From Paucibacter aquatile (GTDB lineage: Bacteria > Pseudomonadota > Gammaproteobacteria > Burkholderiales > Burkholderiaceae_C), in the NCBI RefSeq assembly GCF_002885975.1, contig NZ_POSP01000004.1, positions 248,001 to 312,000 of the forward strand: a stretch of 64,000 nt of DNA. Reading direction: 5' to 3'. Both the position numbers and the translations under genes were made by a program. The notes beneath the pieces are model-generated. The model made no database searches. It was not told where the DNA came from and saw only the letters and a list, made by a program, of their open reading frames with translations. This document shows, one piece after another, positions 28,873 through 37,668 of this stretch. Numbering within the stretch: position 1 is the first letter of the stretch; each line of letters starts with the position of its first letter.

Positions 28873-28902
28873 TTCCCAAGCCTAAACAAAGCATGCTATA
28901 GT
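28873..28902 (+). promoter_or_regulatory. Promoter of the first tRNA-Arg gene
   Basis: An extended -10 (TGC plus TATAGT, 28897-28902) lies 11 nt before the tRNA. The -35 position at 18-nt spacing is TTCCCA, a partial match. The second tRNA copy has the same TGC-TATAGT element, so the duplicated unit includes part of the promoter. Confidence 0.5.
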
Positions 28903-28912
28903 GCAAGGCTTC

Positions 28913-28989
28913 GCGGCTGTAGCTCAGTTGGATAGAGTACTTGGCTACGAACCAAGGGGTCGTGGGTTCGAATCCTGCCAGCCGCACCA
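28913..28989 (+). tRNA. tRNA-Arg (anticodon ACG), copy 1
   Basis: This 77-nt sequence includes the encoded CCA. The acceptor stem pairs GCGGCTG with CAGCCGC. The anticodon stem is CTTGG/CCAAG with loop CTACGAA, giving anticodon ACG (read as ICG after deamination, decoding CGU/CGC/CGA). The T arm is GTGGG-TTCGAAT-CCTGC (one G-T pair). Its own promoter precedes it and a terminator follows at 29004. Confidence 0.97.
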
Positions 28990-29003
28990 ACAATAAGAAA
29001 AGA

Positions 29004-29034
29004 AAAGGTCAGCGAGTAATTGCTGACCTTTTTA
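29004..29034 (+). terminator. Rho-independent terminator of tRNA-Arg copy 1
   Basis: AAAGGTCAGC and GCTGACCTTT form a perfect 10-bp stem with an 8-nt loop, followed by a TTTTT run. Confidence 0.88.
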
Positions 29035-29297
29035 ATTTAGGTTTGATCTCGGATTGAGTTTCAAATGCCTTGAATGTTCCTCGGACGAGGTGTTTGGAGT
29101 TTGAAAAGAGGCGCCGCCGAGTTTGGCTTGTCAGCTCAACTGGCGTGGCGTGAAGTACATCTGTGGTGACGCGGATGAGGGTATTGAGAGTTGAGGCGAA
29201 GTTTTGAAGCGACGCCTTGGCTTTGAAGTTTGACCCCTCGTTTTGCTGGCGTTTGAAAATCAGCTTCGGCGATGTTTTCAAAAAGTTTGCAAAAGTA
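29035..29297. other. AT-richer spacer between two identical tRNA-Arg genes
   Basis: This stretch is clearly lower in G+C than the flanking genes. A reverse-strand open frame of about 90 codons spans it, but it overlaps the terminator, lacks a ribosome binding site and has no recognisable protein character, so I do not call it a gene. GTTTGA or GTTTGAA occurs four times (near 29041, 29099, 29226, 29250). Confidence 0.4.
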
Positions 29298-29327
29298 TTG
29301 TTCGGTACAAAAATACCGTGCTATAGT
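29298..29327 (+). promoter_or_regulatory. Promoter of the second tRNA-Arg gene with an embedded palindrome
   Basis: TATAGT at 29322-29327 is preceded by TGC (extended -10). TTGTTC at 29298-29303 is a weak -35 at 18-nt spacing. The spacer contains CGGTA-caaaaa-TACCG (29303-29318), a 5-bp inverted repeat lying where a repressor would block the polymerase. The palindrome is absent from the first copy. Confidence 0.5.
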
Positions 29328-29339
29328 AGAGGGCTTGGA

Positions 29340-29416
29340 GCGGCTGTAGCTCAGTTGGATAGAGTACTTGGCTACGAACCAAGGGGTCGTGGGTTCGAAT
29401 CCTGCCAGCCGCACCA
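29340..29416 (+). tRNA. tRNA-Arg (anticodon ACG), copy 2
   Basis: This copy is identical base for base to the tRNA at 28913-28989, including the encoded CCA. It lies 427 bp downstream on the same strand and has its own promoter and terminator, so it is a separate transcription unit. Confidence 0.97.
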
Positions 29417-29471
29417 AACTAACAAAATGTCGCACGAAGCGTCCGAAAGGAAATTCGATGCCGACGCAAAC

Positions 29472-29505
29472 AAGCCTCAGTGAGAAATCGCTGGGGCTTT
29501 TTTTG
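29472..29505 (+). terminator. Rho-independent terminator of tRNA-Arg copy 2
   Basis: AAGCCTCAG and CTGGGGCTT form a 9-bp stem (one T-G pair) with a 10-nt loop, followed by a run of T residues. It faces the CoA transferase gene, which ends at 29551 on the other strand. Confidence 0.85.
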
Positions 29506-29550
29506 TTTTGGACTCGGCTGGACGCGTCAGGCGCCTCGCATGAGCGGCAC

Positions 29551-30723
29551 TCAAGTCTTGTGCGATTTCCGCGCGGCGTGAAGCTCGGTCAATATCTCTT
29601 CCGTGTGCTGGCCCACATGTGGCCCGGCCTCGGGTGTCCGCAAGCGGCTGCGTGAAAAGCGCGGGGCCGGGGAGGGTTGCCAATGGCCGTCGATGCGCAC
29701 ATGGTTGCTCCGAGCCTGCGCGTGCGCATGCGCGGCCGCCTCGTCCAGGCTGAGCACGGGCGCCACGCAGCAATCCAGATCGGCCAGGTCCTGCTCCCAC
29801 AGGGCCCGGCTGCGCGTCTTGATCCGCTCGGCCACGCGGGCGCGCAGGGCGGGCCAGTGTTCGGTGTTCATGTGCTGGGCCGGGTCGACGTCGTGAAGGC
29901 CCAAACCCTGGAGCAAGCGCGCATAGAACTGCGGCTCGATGGCGCCCAGGCTCAGGTGACCGCCGTCGGCGCATTCAAAACAGTCGTAAAAGGGCGAGCT
30001 GTGCAGAAAGAAGTTGTCGGCGGGCCGCTCGCTCCACTGACCCTCGCTGCGCAGGGCTGAAACCAGGCCGCCGAGCAGGCCCAGGCCATCGAGAATGGCC
30101 GCGTCGATCACCTGCCCGTGGCCTGAGCGCTGGGCCTCCAGCAAGGCGCTCAGCAGGCCAAGGGCCAGCAGCATCGCCCCGCCGCCCATATCGCCGAGCA
30201 AGCTGGCTGGCGCACTCGGCGCCTGCCCCGGCCTGGAGGCGATGGAGAGCGCGCCACTCAATGCCAGGTAATTGATGTCGTGACCGGCGCACTGGGCCAG
30301 CGGCCCGGTCTGGCCCCAGCCGGTCACCCGGCCGTAGACCAGGCGCGGATGTGTGGCCTCAAACACCTCCGGCCCCAGGCCGAGGCGCTCCATCACCCCG
30401 GGGCGGAAGCCTTCGATCGCAGCATCCGCGCTGTGGATCAGTTCCAGCGCCGTGCGCTGCCCGGCATCGCTTTTCAAGTCGAGCACGATGGACCGCTTGC
30501 CGCGATTCAGTGCGCGCGCGTTGCCGATGCTGCGTGAGCCTGCGCTGATGGGGCGATCGATCACGATCACGTCGGCGCCCAGGTCGGCCAGCACCATGCC
30601 GCACATTGGTGCTGGGCCGAGCCCGGCCAGTTCGATCACGCGAATGCCCTGCAAAGGGCCGGAGGCTGAAGGGTCCTGTGGGGTCCTGCGGTTGTTGTCG
30701 TGTTCGCTGCTGCGTTCGCTCAT
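29551..30723 (-). CDS. Family III CoA transferase (CaiB/BaiF; alpha-methylacyl-CoA racemase-like)
   Basis: This 390-residue protein is of the family III CoA-transferase fold, which covers CoA transferases and alpha-methylacyl-CoA racemase. Visible family features are IRVIELAGLGPAPMCGMVLA, DLGADVIVIDRP, NRGKRSIVLDLKS, EGFRPGVMERLGLGP and YGRVTGWGQTGPLAQCAGHD. The INYLALSGAL region and GDMGGGAMLLALGLLSAL are close to the racemase branch. The aspartate of GHDINY fits racemase-type catalysis. AGAAGG precedes the ATG. It is divergent from greB. A role in branched-chain or isoprenoid acyl-CoA breakdown is inferred. Confidence 0.88.
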   Translation of the reverse strand: MSERSSEHDNNRRTPQDPSASGPLQGIRVIELAGLGPAPMCGMVLADLGADVIVIDRPISAGSRSIGNARALNRGKRSIVLDLKSDAGQRTALELIHSADAAIEGFRPGVMERLGLGPEVFEATHPRLVYGRVTGWGQTGPLAQCAGHDINYLALSGALSIASRPGQAPSAPASLLGDMGGGAMLLALGLLSALLEAQRSGHGQVIDAAILDGLGLLGGLVSALRSEGQWSERPADNFFLHSSPFYDCFECADGGHLSLGAIEPQFYARLLQGLGLHDVDPAQHMNTEHWPALRARVAERIKTRSRALWEQDLADLDCCVAPVLSLDEAAAHAHAQARSNHVRIDGHWQPSPAPRFSRSRLRTPEAGPHVGQHTEEILTELHAARKSHKT

Positions 30724-30771
30724 CTGCGGACCTTCTCTTCGGTTGGCAAAGCTTGCAGAGACAATACACGC

Positions 30772-31338
30772 ATGAGCAAGGCATTCACCAAGGAAAGTGA
30801 CGCGGATGACGACGAGGACCTGGCGCTGCCAGCCTTGCCGCAGGGGGCGCGCAACTACATGACGCCGCAGGGCTATGCCCGCATGCGGGCGGAGTTCATG
30901 GCGCTGCTCGATGTCGAGCGGCCCAAGATCGTCGAGATCGTGTCCTGGGCGGCCAAGAACGGCGATCGCAGCGAGAACGGCGACTACCTCTACGGCAAGA
31001 AACGATTGCGCGAGATCGATCGGCGCCTGCGTTTCCTCAACAAGCGCCTGGATCTGGCCGAGGTGGCCGACCCCAGCCTGCACCACGGCAACGAGCAGAT
31101 CTTTTTCGGCGCCACCGTCACCTACGCCACCGCCAAAGGCGAGGAGCGCACCATCACCATCAAGGGCATCGATGAATCCGACAGCCTGGCTGGCGAGGTC
31201 TCCTGGGTGTCGCCGATTGCCCGTGTGCTCTTGAAGGCGCGGGTCGGCGATGAGCTGCAGCTGATGACGCCGGGTGGCGTCGAGCAGATCGAGGTGCTGG
31301 AGGTCAGCTACCCGAAGCCGGAGTCGTCAAAGGCTTGA
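30772..31338 (+). CDS. greB: Transcription elongation factor GreB
   Basis: It rescues backtracked RNA polymerase by stimulating transcript cleavage. It has 188 residues. The N-terminal coiled coil contains GDRSENGDYLYGKKRLREID with the acidic tip residues, and the C-terminal domain contains IKGIDESDSLAGEVSWVSPI and LMTPGGVEQIEVLEVSY. The sequence is nearer to GreB than GreA (YLYGKKRLREIDRRLRFL). An extra acidic N-terminus (SDADDDED) precedes the conserved part. It ends 3 nt from the convergent spoT stop codon. Confidence 0.94.
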   Translation: MSKAFTKESDADDDEDLALPALPQGARNYMTPQGYARMRAEFMALLDVERPKIVEIVSWAAKNGDRSENGDYLYGKKRLREIDRRLRFLNKRLDLAEVADPSLHHGNEQIFFGATVTYATAKGEERTITIKGIDESDSLAGEVSWVSPIARVLLKARVGDELQLMTPGGVEQIEVLEVSYPKPESSKA

Positions 31339-31341
31339 TGC

Positions 31342-33627
31342 CTAGGGCTTGACGCGCCAGACCCGCAGCACGGCGGGCGAGCGCTTGAGGGTGCGCAGCA
31401 CATCGGCCAGGTGCAGGCGGTCGCGAACCGAGAGGATGAGGTTCATCTCGGCGGTTTCGCGCTGCTGCATCTCGTCGCTCATCATGATGTGGGTGATGTC
31501 GGCCTCCGCCGCGCTGACGGCCGAGGCCACTTGCGCCAGCACGCCCTTGCCATTCTTCAGCAGCAGGGACACGGCGGCTTCGAAAGGACGGGTCAGCTCT
31601 TCGGCCCAGTTGACGGCGATCCAATGCTCGGCATCGCGCTGGAACAGCTTGCGGCCGACCTGGCATTCGGCCGTGTGCACCAGCAGGCCTTCACCGCGGC
31701 CCAGATAACCCTTGATTTCATCGCCGGGGATGGGGCGGCAGCAGGCTGCCAGACGCACCGAGGCGCCTTCGCTGCCGTCCAGCGTGACCTGGCCTTGCGA
31801 GGGGCCATCGTCCGCCGTGAAGCGGCCGATGCTGAGCATGACGGCATCGGGCCGCTGGCCTTGCTCGGCCAGCATGCGGGCCAGCTTCTTGGCCACGATG
31901 GTGGCGATCTTTCGGCCCAGACCGATCTCGACGAGCAGCTCGTCGGCATGGCGGTTGCCGGCCCAACGGGCCAGTTGCTGCCAGAGTTGAGCGGCATCGT
32001 CGTCTTCGTCGTTCAGGCTGGGCAGGCTCAGGCCTTCGGCACGCAGGGCCTGGGCCAGCATCTTCTCGCCCAGATCGCGGCTTTCTTCCTGCTCCAGGTT
32101 CTTCAGGAAGTGGCGGATCTTGGAGCGCGCGCGGCCGGTGCGAACAAAGCTGAGCCAGGCCGGATTGGGGCGGGCGCCGGCGGCGGTGACAATCTCCACC
32201 ACATCGCCGCTGCGCAGCTCGGCCCGCAGGGGCACGGGTTCGCCGTTGATCTGTGCGGCCACGCAATGGTCGCCCACATCGGAGTGGATGGCGTAGGCAA
32301 AGTCCACCGGTGTGGCGCCCTTGGGCAGGGCCATGATGCGGCTCTTGGGGGTGAAGACGTAGACCGCATCGGGGAACAGGTCGATCTTGACGTGTTCCAG
32401 GAACTCGTTGGCGTCGCGGGTCTCGTCCTGGATGTCGATCAGGGACTGCAGCCAGCGCGAGCCCAGCTGTTGCGCGCTCTCGGCGCTGGTGCCACTGGGG
32501 TTGCCGCCTTTTTTGTAGAGCCAGTGCGCGGCCACGCCTTTTTCCGCCACCATGTGCATGGCCTCGGTGCGGATCTGGAACTCCACCGGTGTGCCCAGCG
32601 GGCTGACCAAGGTGGTGTGCAGGCTCTGGTAGCCGTTGGGCTTGGGGATGGCGATGTAGTCCTTGAAACGGCCTGGCTGCGGTTTGTAGAGCTGGTGCAG
32701 CACGCCCAGGGACAAATAGCACTGCGGCAGCTCGTCCACCACGACACGGAAGCCGAAGATGTCGCTGACCTGGGCAAAGCTCAGGTGCTTTTCGCGCATC
32801 TTCTTGTAGATGGAGTAGATGGCTTTCTCGCGGCCGTGGATCTGCACCGGGTGGGCGCCATCGGCAAAGGCCTTGACGACATCGCGCTCGATGCGCGACA
32901 CCAGATCGCGGCGGTTGCCGCGGGCCTTTGTGATGGCCTTGGACAGGGCGGCATGCCGCCAGGGATGGATGTGCTGGAAGGACAGGTCCTGCAGCTCGCG
33001 GTAGATCTCGTTCAGGCCCAGGCGGTGGGCGATGGGCGCGTAGATGTCCAGGGTTTCGCGCGCGATGCGGCGGCGCTTGGGCGCGGCCATGGCCTCCATG
33101 GTGCGCATATTGTGCAGACGGTCGGCCAGCTTGATCAGGATGACGCGCACATCGCGCGCCATGGCCAGGAGCATCTTGCGGAAGGATTCGGCCTGGGATT
33201 CTTCCTTGGTCGAGAACTGCAGCTTGTCCAACTTGGTCAGGCCGTCCACCAGCTCGGCGGTGGGGGCCTCAAAGCGCTCGATCAGCTCGGTCTTAGTGAC
33301 GCCGCAGTCTTCCATGGCGTCGTGCATCAGGGCGGCCATGATGGCCTGGGCGTCGAGGCGCCACTCGGCACAGATGCCGGCCACCGCAATCGGATGGGTG
33401 ATGTAGGGCTCGCCGCTGGCCCGGAACTGGCCCAGATGCGCCTCATCGGCGAATTTGTAGGCTTCGCGGATGCGCTTGATGTCGCCCTTGGGCAGATAGC
33501 CCAGGTGCTGAACCAGGGCGTCAAACGACGCCGCCTCGGCAGCCGTTGGCTCGGGGGCGGGGCGCAGGCCCGACAGACCGCTCAGGGCAGCAGGCAGGCG
33601 GGAGACGGCAAATGATCGAAAACCCAT
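31342..33627 (-). CDS. spoT: Bifunctional (p)ppGpp synthetase/hydrolase (SpoT/Rel family)
   Basis: It makes and degrades the stringent-response alarmones (p)ppGpp. It has 761 residues. The HD hydrolase domain (about 60-210) keeps HPIAVAGI, ALMHDAMEDCG and IKLADRLHNMRTM, so hydrolysis should work. The synthetase domain (about 250-380) has IHGREKAIYSIYKKMREK, DIFGFRVVVDEL and IAIPKPNGYQSLHTTLVSP. TGS (about 425-485, YVFTPKSRIMALPKGATPVD) and C-terminal ACT domains follow. In Betaproteobacteria a separate RelA usually also exists. It follows rpoZ, with a hairpin between the two. Confidence 0.95.
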   Translation of the reverse strand: MGFRSFAVSRLPAALSGLSGLRPAPEPTAAEAASFDALVQHLGYLPKGDIKRIREAYKFADEAHLGQFRASGEPYITHPIAVAGICAEWRLDAQAIMAALMHDAMEDCGVTKTELIERFEAPTAELVDGLTKLDKLQFSTKEESQAESFRKMLLAMARDVRVILIKLADRLHNMRTMEAMAAPKRRRIARETLDIYAPIAHRLGLNEIYRELQDLSFQHIHPWRHAALSKAITKARGNRRDLVSRIERDVVKAFADGAHPVQIHGREKAIYSIYKKMREKHLSFAQVSDIFGFRVVVDELPQCYLSLGVLHQLYKPQPGRFKDYIAIPKPNGYQSLHTTLVSPLGTPVEFQIRTEAMHMVAEKGVAAHWLYKKGGNPSGTSAESAQQLGSRWLQSLIDIQDETRDANEFLEHVKIDLFPDAVYVFTPKSRIMALPKGATPVDFAYAIHSDVGDHCVAAQINGEPVPLRAELRSGDVVEIVTAAGARPNPAWLSFVRTGRARSKIRHFLKNLEQEESRDLGEKMLAQALRAEGLSLPSLNDEDDDAAQLWQQLARWAGNRHADELLVEIGLGRKIATIVAKKLARMLAEQGQRPDAVMLSIGRFTADDGPSQGQVTLDGSEGASVRLAACCRPIPGDEIKGYLGRGEGLLVHTAECQVGRKLFQRDAEHWIAVNWAEELTRPFEAAVSLLLKNGKGVLAQVASAVSAAEADITHIMMSDEMQQRETAEMNLILSVRDRLHLADVLRTLKRSPAVLRVWRVKP

Positions 33628-33721
33628 GGCCCGAATTTAACCGATGAATTTGCGTGCCATCTGCGCCAGCGCACAAGACCGTGCCATTCGGCATCCTTGA
33701 GCGCTCGCGCAGGCGTCAGAA

Positions 33722-33749
33722 ACGACAACGGGCGCCCGAAGGCGCCCGT
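33722..33749 (-). terminator. Strong stem-loop between rpoZ and spoT
   Basis: On the reverse strand ACGGGCGCC-ttcg-GGCGCCCGT is a perfect 9-bp stem with a stable UUCG tetraloop, followed by TGTCGTTTCT. It lies about 30 nt after the rpoZ stop codon. It probably attenuates read-through into spoT rather than stopping it fully, because the T tract is interrupted. Confidence 0.65.
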
Positions 33750-33780
33750 GTGTGCAATCAAATGCAGCGAGAAGCTGGAA

Positions 33781-33984
33781 TCAGACCGGCACCTTGCGCA
33801 GCATTTCGATGCCGACTTCGCCGGCGGCGATTTCGCGCAGGGCGGTGATGCCGGGCTTGTTCTTGCTGTCGACCTTGGGGGTGTGGCCTTGGCTCAGCAT
33901 GCGGGCGCGGTAGGTTGCGGCGAGCACCAGCTGGAAGCGGTTGGGGATCTTGGTCAGGCAGTCTTCGACGGTGATGCGGGCCAT
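33781..33984 (-). CDS. rpoZ: DNA-directed RNA polymerase subunit omega
   Basis: This is a small subunit that helps assemble RNA polymerase and takes part in the ppGpp response. It has 67 residues, typical length. [32 protein letters not shown] and [13 protein letters not shown] are the family features. It lies between gmk and spoT, the usual proteobacterial arrangement. Confidence 0.96.
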   Translation of the reverse strand: MARITVEDCLTKIPNRFQLVLAATYRARMLSQGHTPKVDSKNKPGITALREIAAGEVGIEMLRKVPV

Positions 33985-34050
33985 GTGTGGATTCCAGTTC
34001 AGGTGTTCAGGAGGATCGGTTTCTGAGGCGTGGTGCCGTGCACCGGGGCT

Positions 34051-34671
34051 TCAGGGCAGATCGAGCGCTTTGAAAACGGCAGAGCGATTTCGGCGCTGAG
34101 CTGCGTATTTTAACCGCTGCGCGTGGACGATGGACTTCAGATCGAAAACGGCCGTGTCAAACACCGCGTTCACGACCACGAAATCGAAGTTCTGCGCCTG
34201 CGCCACCTCGACACGGGCATTGGCCATGCGCTTGGCAATGACCTCGGGCGCGGTGTCGCCGCGGCGGTTCAGGCGCTGCTGCAGCTCGTCCCAGCTCGGG
34301 GGCAGGATGAAGATCAGCACGGCGTAGGGAAACAGCTGCTTGATCTGCAGCGCGCCCTGGAAATCAATCTCGAGCACCACGTCGTCGCCATGCGCCATGC
34401 GCGCCTCGATGGCGGCCCGTGAGGTGCCGTAGAGGTTGCCATGCACCTCGGCCCATTCGAAGAAATCGCCACGCGCCGCCATGGCACGGAATTCTTCTTC
34501 GCTGGTGAACCAGTATTCGCGGCCGTGCTGTTCCTGGCCGCGCGGGGCGCGCGAGGTGTGGGAGATGGAGACGTCGAGCTTGGCGTCGAGCTCCAGCAAG
34601 GCCTTGACCAGGCTGGATTTGCCGGCGCCGCTGGGGGCGGCGACGACGAAGAGGTTGCCGGGGTATTCCAT
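34051..34671 (-). CDS. gmk: Guanylate kinase
   Basis: It phosphorylates GMP to GDP. It has 206 residues. The P-loop is [14 protein letters not shown]. The GMP-binding region contains [20 protein letters not shown] and [14 protein letters not shown], and the lid and nucleotide-binding part contain [12 protein letters not shown] and [17 protein letters not shown]. It is downstream of yicC and upstream of rpoZ on the same strand. Confidence 0.96.
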   Translation of the reverse strand: MEYPGNLFVVAAPSGAGKSSLVKALLELDAKLDVSISHTSRAPRGQEQHGREYWFTSEEEFRAMAARGDFFEWAEVHGNLYGTSRAAIEARMAHGDDVVLEIDFQGALQIKQLFPYAVLIFILPPSWDELQQRLNRRGDTAPEVIAKRMANARVEVAQAQNFDFVVVNAVFDTAVFDLKSIVHAQRLKYAAQRRNRSAVFKALDLP

Positions 34672-34716
34672 GGATCGGATGCGGTCGTGTGAGGTGGGGC
34701 AGCGGCGCTGCGGGGC

Positions 34717-34740
34717 TGTGGGGCCGTGGGGCCGTGGGGC
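34717..34740. repeat. Three tandem copies of an 8-bp G-rich unit
   Basis: TGTGGGGC, CGTGGGGC, CGTGGGGC follow one another in the short gap between yicC and gmk. Such a repeat can vary in copy number by slippage; a function is not evident. Confidence 0.7.
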
Positions 34741-34755
34741 AGAAGGAGGGCCGGC

Positions 34756-35703
34756 TTATTCGATGTTCTGCACCTGCTCGCGCAGTTGCTCGACGGCGAC
34801 CTTCATCTCCACCGAGATATTGGTCAGCTCCAGGGCGGCCGCCTTGGAGCCTAGGGTGTTGGCCTCACGGTGCAGCTCCTGGATCAGGAAGTCCAGGCGC
34901 TTGCCGATTTCGCCCCCCTTTTTGAGCAGGCGGGCGATTTCTTCCAGGTGGGCGCGCAGGCGGGCCAGTTCTTCGGCCACATCGATGCGGATGGCGTAGG
35001 CGGCCGCTTCGTTGAGGGCGCGCTCGCGCAGGTTTTCCTCGGGGATGGTCTGGGCCGCGCCGGTGCTGGCCAGGGCCTCTTGCCAGCGCTCGAGGAAGCG
35101 CTGCTGCTGGCGCTGCACGATGGCCGGCAGCATGGGCTCGGCGGCATCGGCCAGCGTGCGCAGATGCTCAATGCGCTCCATCAGGATGGCGACCAGCTTT
35201 TCGCCTTCGCGTTCACGCGCTTCGAGCAGGCCGCTCACGCATTGGCGTGCGGCTTCGAGCGCGGCTTCGTCCAATTTTTCGGGGGCGGAGCCGCCGCCCT
35301 TGCACCAGATCAGGGCCTCGTGGACGGTCAAGGGCTGGGCCTTGGGCAGCCAGTTCTGCACCGTGCCCTCCAGGCGGGCCAGCTTGTTGAGCTGGTCGGA
35401 CTGTGGCTGCGGCCAGTTGCCCTCGCTCTCGCGCTGGGTGTTGATGCGCAGCTCGACCTTGCCGCGCTTGAGCTTGGCCGTCAGCAGCTCGCGCAGGGCG
35501 GGTTCCAGGCCTCGCAAATCCTCGGGCATGCGAAAGCCCAGGTCCAGAAATCGGCCGTTGACCGAACGCAGCTCGACCGTCACGCTGGCGCCGCTGGGGC
35601 TGGCAGCTGCCGAGGATGTGGCATTGGGGGACCCGGTGTTTTCACTGGGTGCGGTGGGTTGCGAGCTGACGCTGGCATATCCCGTCATGCTGTAGACTGG
35701 CAT
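34756..35703 (-). CDS. yicC: YicC/YloC family endoribonuclease
   Basis: This 315-residue member of the YicC/YloC family includes endoribonucleases that influence RNA turnover. The N-terminal signature is MTGYAS, then VELRSVNGRFLDLGFRMPED. The C-terminal signature is GKRLDFLIQELHREANTLGS followed by ISVEMKVAVEQLREQVQNIE. An Ala/Ser-rich insert (about 13-40) splits the N-terminal signature, which is unusual in length. It is only 30 bp from the divergent kinase gene and heads the yicC-gmk-rpoZ(-spoT) run. Confidence 0.93.
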   Translation of the reverse strand: MPVYSMTGYASVSSQPTAPSENTGSPNATSSAAASPSGASVTVELRSVNGRFLDLGFRMPEDLRGLEPALRELLTAKLKRGKVELRINTQRESEGNWPQPQSDQLNKLARLEGTVQNWLPKAQPLTVHEALIWCKGGGSAPEKLDEAALEAARQCVSGLLEAREREGEKLVAILMERIEHLRTLADAAEPMLPAIVQRQQQRFLERWQEALASTGAAQTIPEENLRERALNEAAAYAIRIDVAEELARLRAHLEEIARLLKKGGEIGKRLDFLIQELHREANTLGSKAAALELTNISVEMKVAVEQLREQVQNIE

Positions 35704-35733
35704 CTAGCGTTCGGTGTGGAATAAAACTCGATT

Positions 35734-36702
35734 ATGTCAAAGCCGAAACCGGCGCCCTTGCCTGCGGGAACGGTGGTTGGGGGCTACCAGATCATCAAGA
35801 GGTTGGCAGCAGGCGGATTCGGCGTGGTGTACCTGGCCGAAGACCCGGAACGCCACCTCGTCGCCCTCAAGGAATATCTGCCCTCCAGCCTGGCTGAACG
35901 CTCGCCCGGCGAGTTGACGCCGCGCGTCAAACCTGAGAAGCAGCCGCTTTACCGCCTGGGTCTCAAGAGCTTCTTCGAAGAAGGCCGATCGCTCGCGCAG
36001 ATCTCGCACCCAAGCGTGGTGTCGGTGCTGAACTTCCTGCGCGAGAACGAAACCGTTTACATGGTGATGAACTATCTGCAGGGCGACACCCTGCAGGACT
36101 TCATCGTCACCGCGCGCGATATGAAGCGCGACAAGGTCTTCCGAGAATCCACCATCCGCAGTCTCTTCGACGAGATCCTGCGCGGCCTGCGCATCGTGCA
36201 TCAGCACAAGATGCTGCATCTGGACATCAAGCCGGCCAATATCTTCATCACCAACGAAAACAAGGCGGTGCTGCTGGACTTCGGCGCCGCGCGCGAGGTG
36301 CTGAGCAAGGAAGGCAATTTCATCCGCCCCATGTACACGCCCGGTTTTGCCGCGCCCGAGATGTACCGGCGAGATGGTGCTTTAGGTCCATGGACCGACA
36401 TCTACGCCATCGGCGCTTGCATCTACGCCTGCATGCAGGGCTATCCACCCAATGACGCGCCGCAGCGCCTCGAGAAAGATCGCCTGGCACTCAGCCTCTC
36501 GCGCCTGCGCAATGTCTATTCCGACAACCTGATCGAAGTGACCGAGTGGTGCATGTCCCTGGATCCGCTCTCGCGTCCGCAAAGCGTGTTTTCGCTGCAA
36601 AAAGAGCTGGCGCGCGAAACCGAGCGCCGCTACACCAAGCTCAGCTTCAGCGAGCGTCTCAAGCTGCAACTGGAGAACCTGAAGACCGGAGCCAAAGCGT
36701 GA
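35734..36702 (+). CDS. Hanks-type serine/threonine protein kinase
   Basis: This 322-residue kinase is almost entirely one catalytic domain (about 14-290). The glycine loop is LAAGGFGVVYLAE, the ATP lysine is in VALKEYL, the catalytic loop is HLDIKPANIFI (HLD in place of HRD), the metal motif is LLDFGAAR, and the APE-equivalent is FAAPEM. No transmembrane or sensor domain follows, so it is soluble. The phosphatase gene begins 10 nt after its stop codon, making a kinase-phosphatase pair. No ribosome binding site is visible in the 30-bp gap upstream. Confidence 0.93.
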   Translation: MSKPKPAPLPAGTVVGGYQIIKRLAAGGFGVVYLAEDPERHLVALKEYLPSSLAERSPGELTPRVKPEKQPLYRLGLKSFFEEGRSLAQISHPSVVSVLNFLRENETVYMVMNYLQGDTLQDFIVTARDMKRDKVFRESTIRSLFDEILRGLRIVHQHKMLHLDIKPANIFITNENKAVLLDFGAAREVLSKEGNFIRPMYTPGFAAPEMYRRDGALGPWTDIYAIGACIYACMQGYPPNDAPQRLEKDRLALSLSRLRNVYSDNLIEVTEWCMSLDPLSRPQSVFSLQKELARETERRYTKLSFSERLKLQLENLKTGAKA

Positions 36703-36712
36703 GGGTTCCAGC

Positions 36713-37657
36713 GTGAGGTTCAACACCTTCCAGGTGAGCCGCCGCGGCCGGCGGGAGAAGAACGAAGACCGCATGGGTTATTGCTACACCCGCGAGGCCG
36801 GTTTGTTTGCTCTGGCCGACGGTTTGGGTGGGCACCCCGAGGGCGAGGTGGCCGCACAGATGGCGCTGCAGACCCTGGCCGCCTTGTTCCAGCGCGATGC
36901 CAAGCCGGCGCTAGAAGACCCGGCTGCCTTTTTGCAGGATGCGGTGTTGATTGCGCACCAGCAATTGATCCGTTATGCCGCCGAGAAGGGCATGAGCGAC
37001 ACGCCGCGCACCACCATCGTGGCCTGCGTGCTGCAGGGGCGCCGGGCCTTCTGGGCCCATTGCGGTGATTCGCGCCTCTACATGGTGCGTGCCGGCAAGC
37101 TGATCGCCCGCACGCGCGACCATTCCTATCTGGAGCTGCAGAACGCGCTCGGCCGGGTGCCCCAGGACGGCGAGACCTTCAACCGCAATGTGCTCCTGAC
37201 CTGCCTGGGCAGCCCTGGCAAGCCCATGATCGACACCCATGGCCCCATGCTGCTGGAGGTGGGAGACCGCCTGCTGCTGTGCTCGGACGGGCTCTGGGGC
37301 ACGGTGCCCGACGACTTCATCACCGAGCAGCTCTCGGCCAGCCCGGTGGCCGATGCGGTGCCGGATCTGGTGGAGCAGGCCCTGCGCAACGGTGGGCCGC
37401 GCTGCGACAATGTCACTGCGTTGGCGGTGGAGTGGGAAGGCGAGGCCGATGCCGACGAGGGCCACACCGAGGCCGGCATTTCCACCCGCAGCCTGTCCGA
37501 TGACGGCTTTGCCACCACCATCCAGGCTGCCGCCCAAGACGGGCGCGGCGGTGCGGACGAGCTGGACGAAGCCGAGATCGAGCGCTCCGTGCGCGAGATC
37601 AACGAAGCCATACGCCGCGCCAACGAGCGCCAGACCGGCGTACTCAAGAAATCCTGA
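36713..37657 (+). CDS. PP2C-type serine/threonine protein phosphatase
   Basis: This 314-residue phosphatase reverses the action of the adjacent kinase. Metal-binding motifs are present: [42 protein letters not shown] and CDNVTALAV. After the catalytic domain (to about 240) comes an acidic, probably disordered tail with an amphipathic end ([20 protein letters not shown]). It starts with GTG and has GAGGG upstream. It lies in one run with the kinase and rph. Confidence 0.92.
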   Translation: MRFNTFQVSRRGRREKNEDRMGYCYTREAGLFALADGLGGHPEGEVAAQMALQTLAALFQRDAKPALEDPAAFLQDAVLIAHQQLIRYAAEKGMSDTPRTTIVACVLQGRRAFWAHCGDSRLYMVRAGKLIARTRDHSYLELQNALGRVPQDGETFNRNVLLTCLGSPGKPMIDTHGPMLLEVGDRLLLCSDGLWGTVPDDFITEQLSASPVADAVPDLVEQALRNGGPRCDNVTALAVEWEGEADADEGHTEAGISTRSLSDDGFATTIQAAAQDGRGGADELDEAEIERSVREINEAIRRANERQTGVLKKS

Positions 37658-37668
37658 AGGACCCCATC

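Noticed and set aside
29009..29281. Reverse open frame of 90 codons between the tRNA-Arg genes
   Set aside because: It overlaps the tRNA terminator, has no ribosome binding site and no recognisable protein pattern.
31411..33615. Forward open frame of 734 codons opposite spoT
   Set aside because: It is the antisense shadow of spoT; low-complexity composition and no homologous motif.
34717..34740. G-rich 8-bp repeats as a possible CRISPR or regulatory array
   Set aside because: Three direct copies without spacers; a simple slippage repeat.
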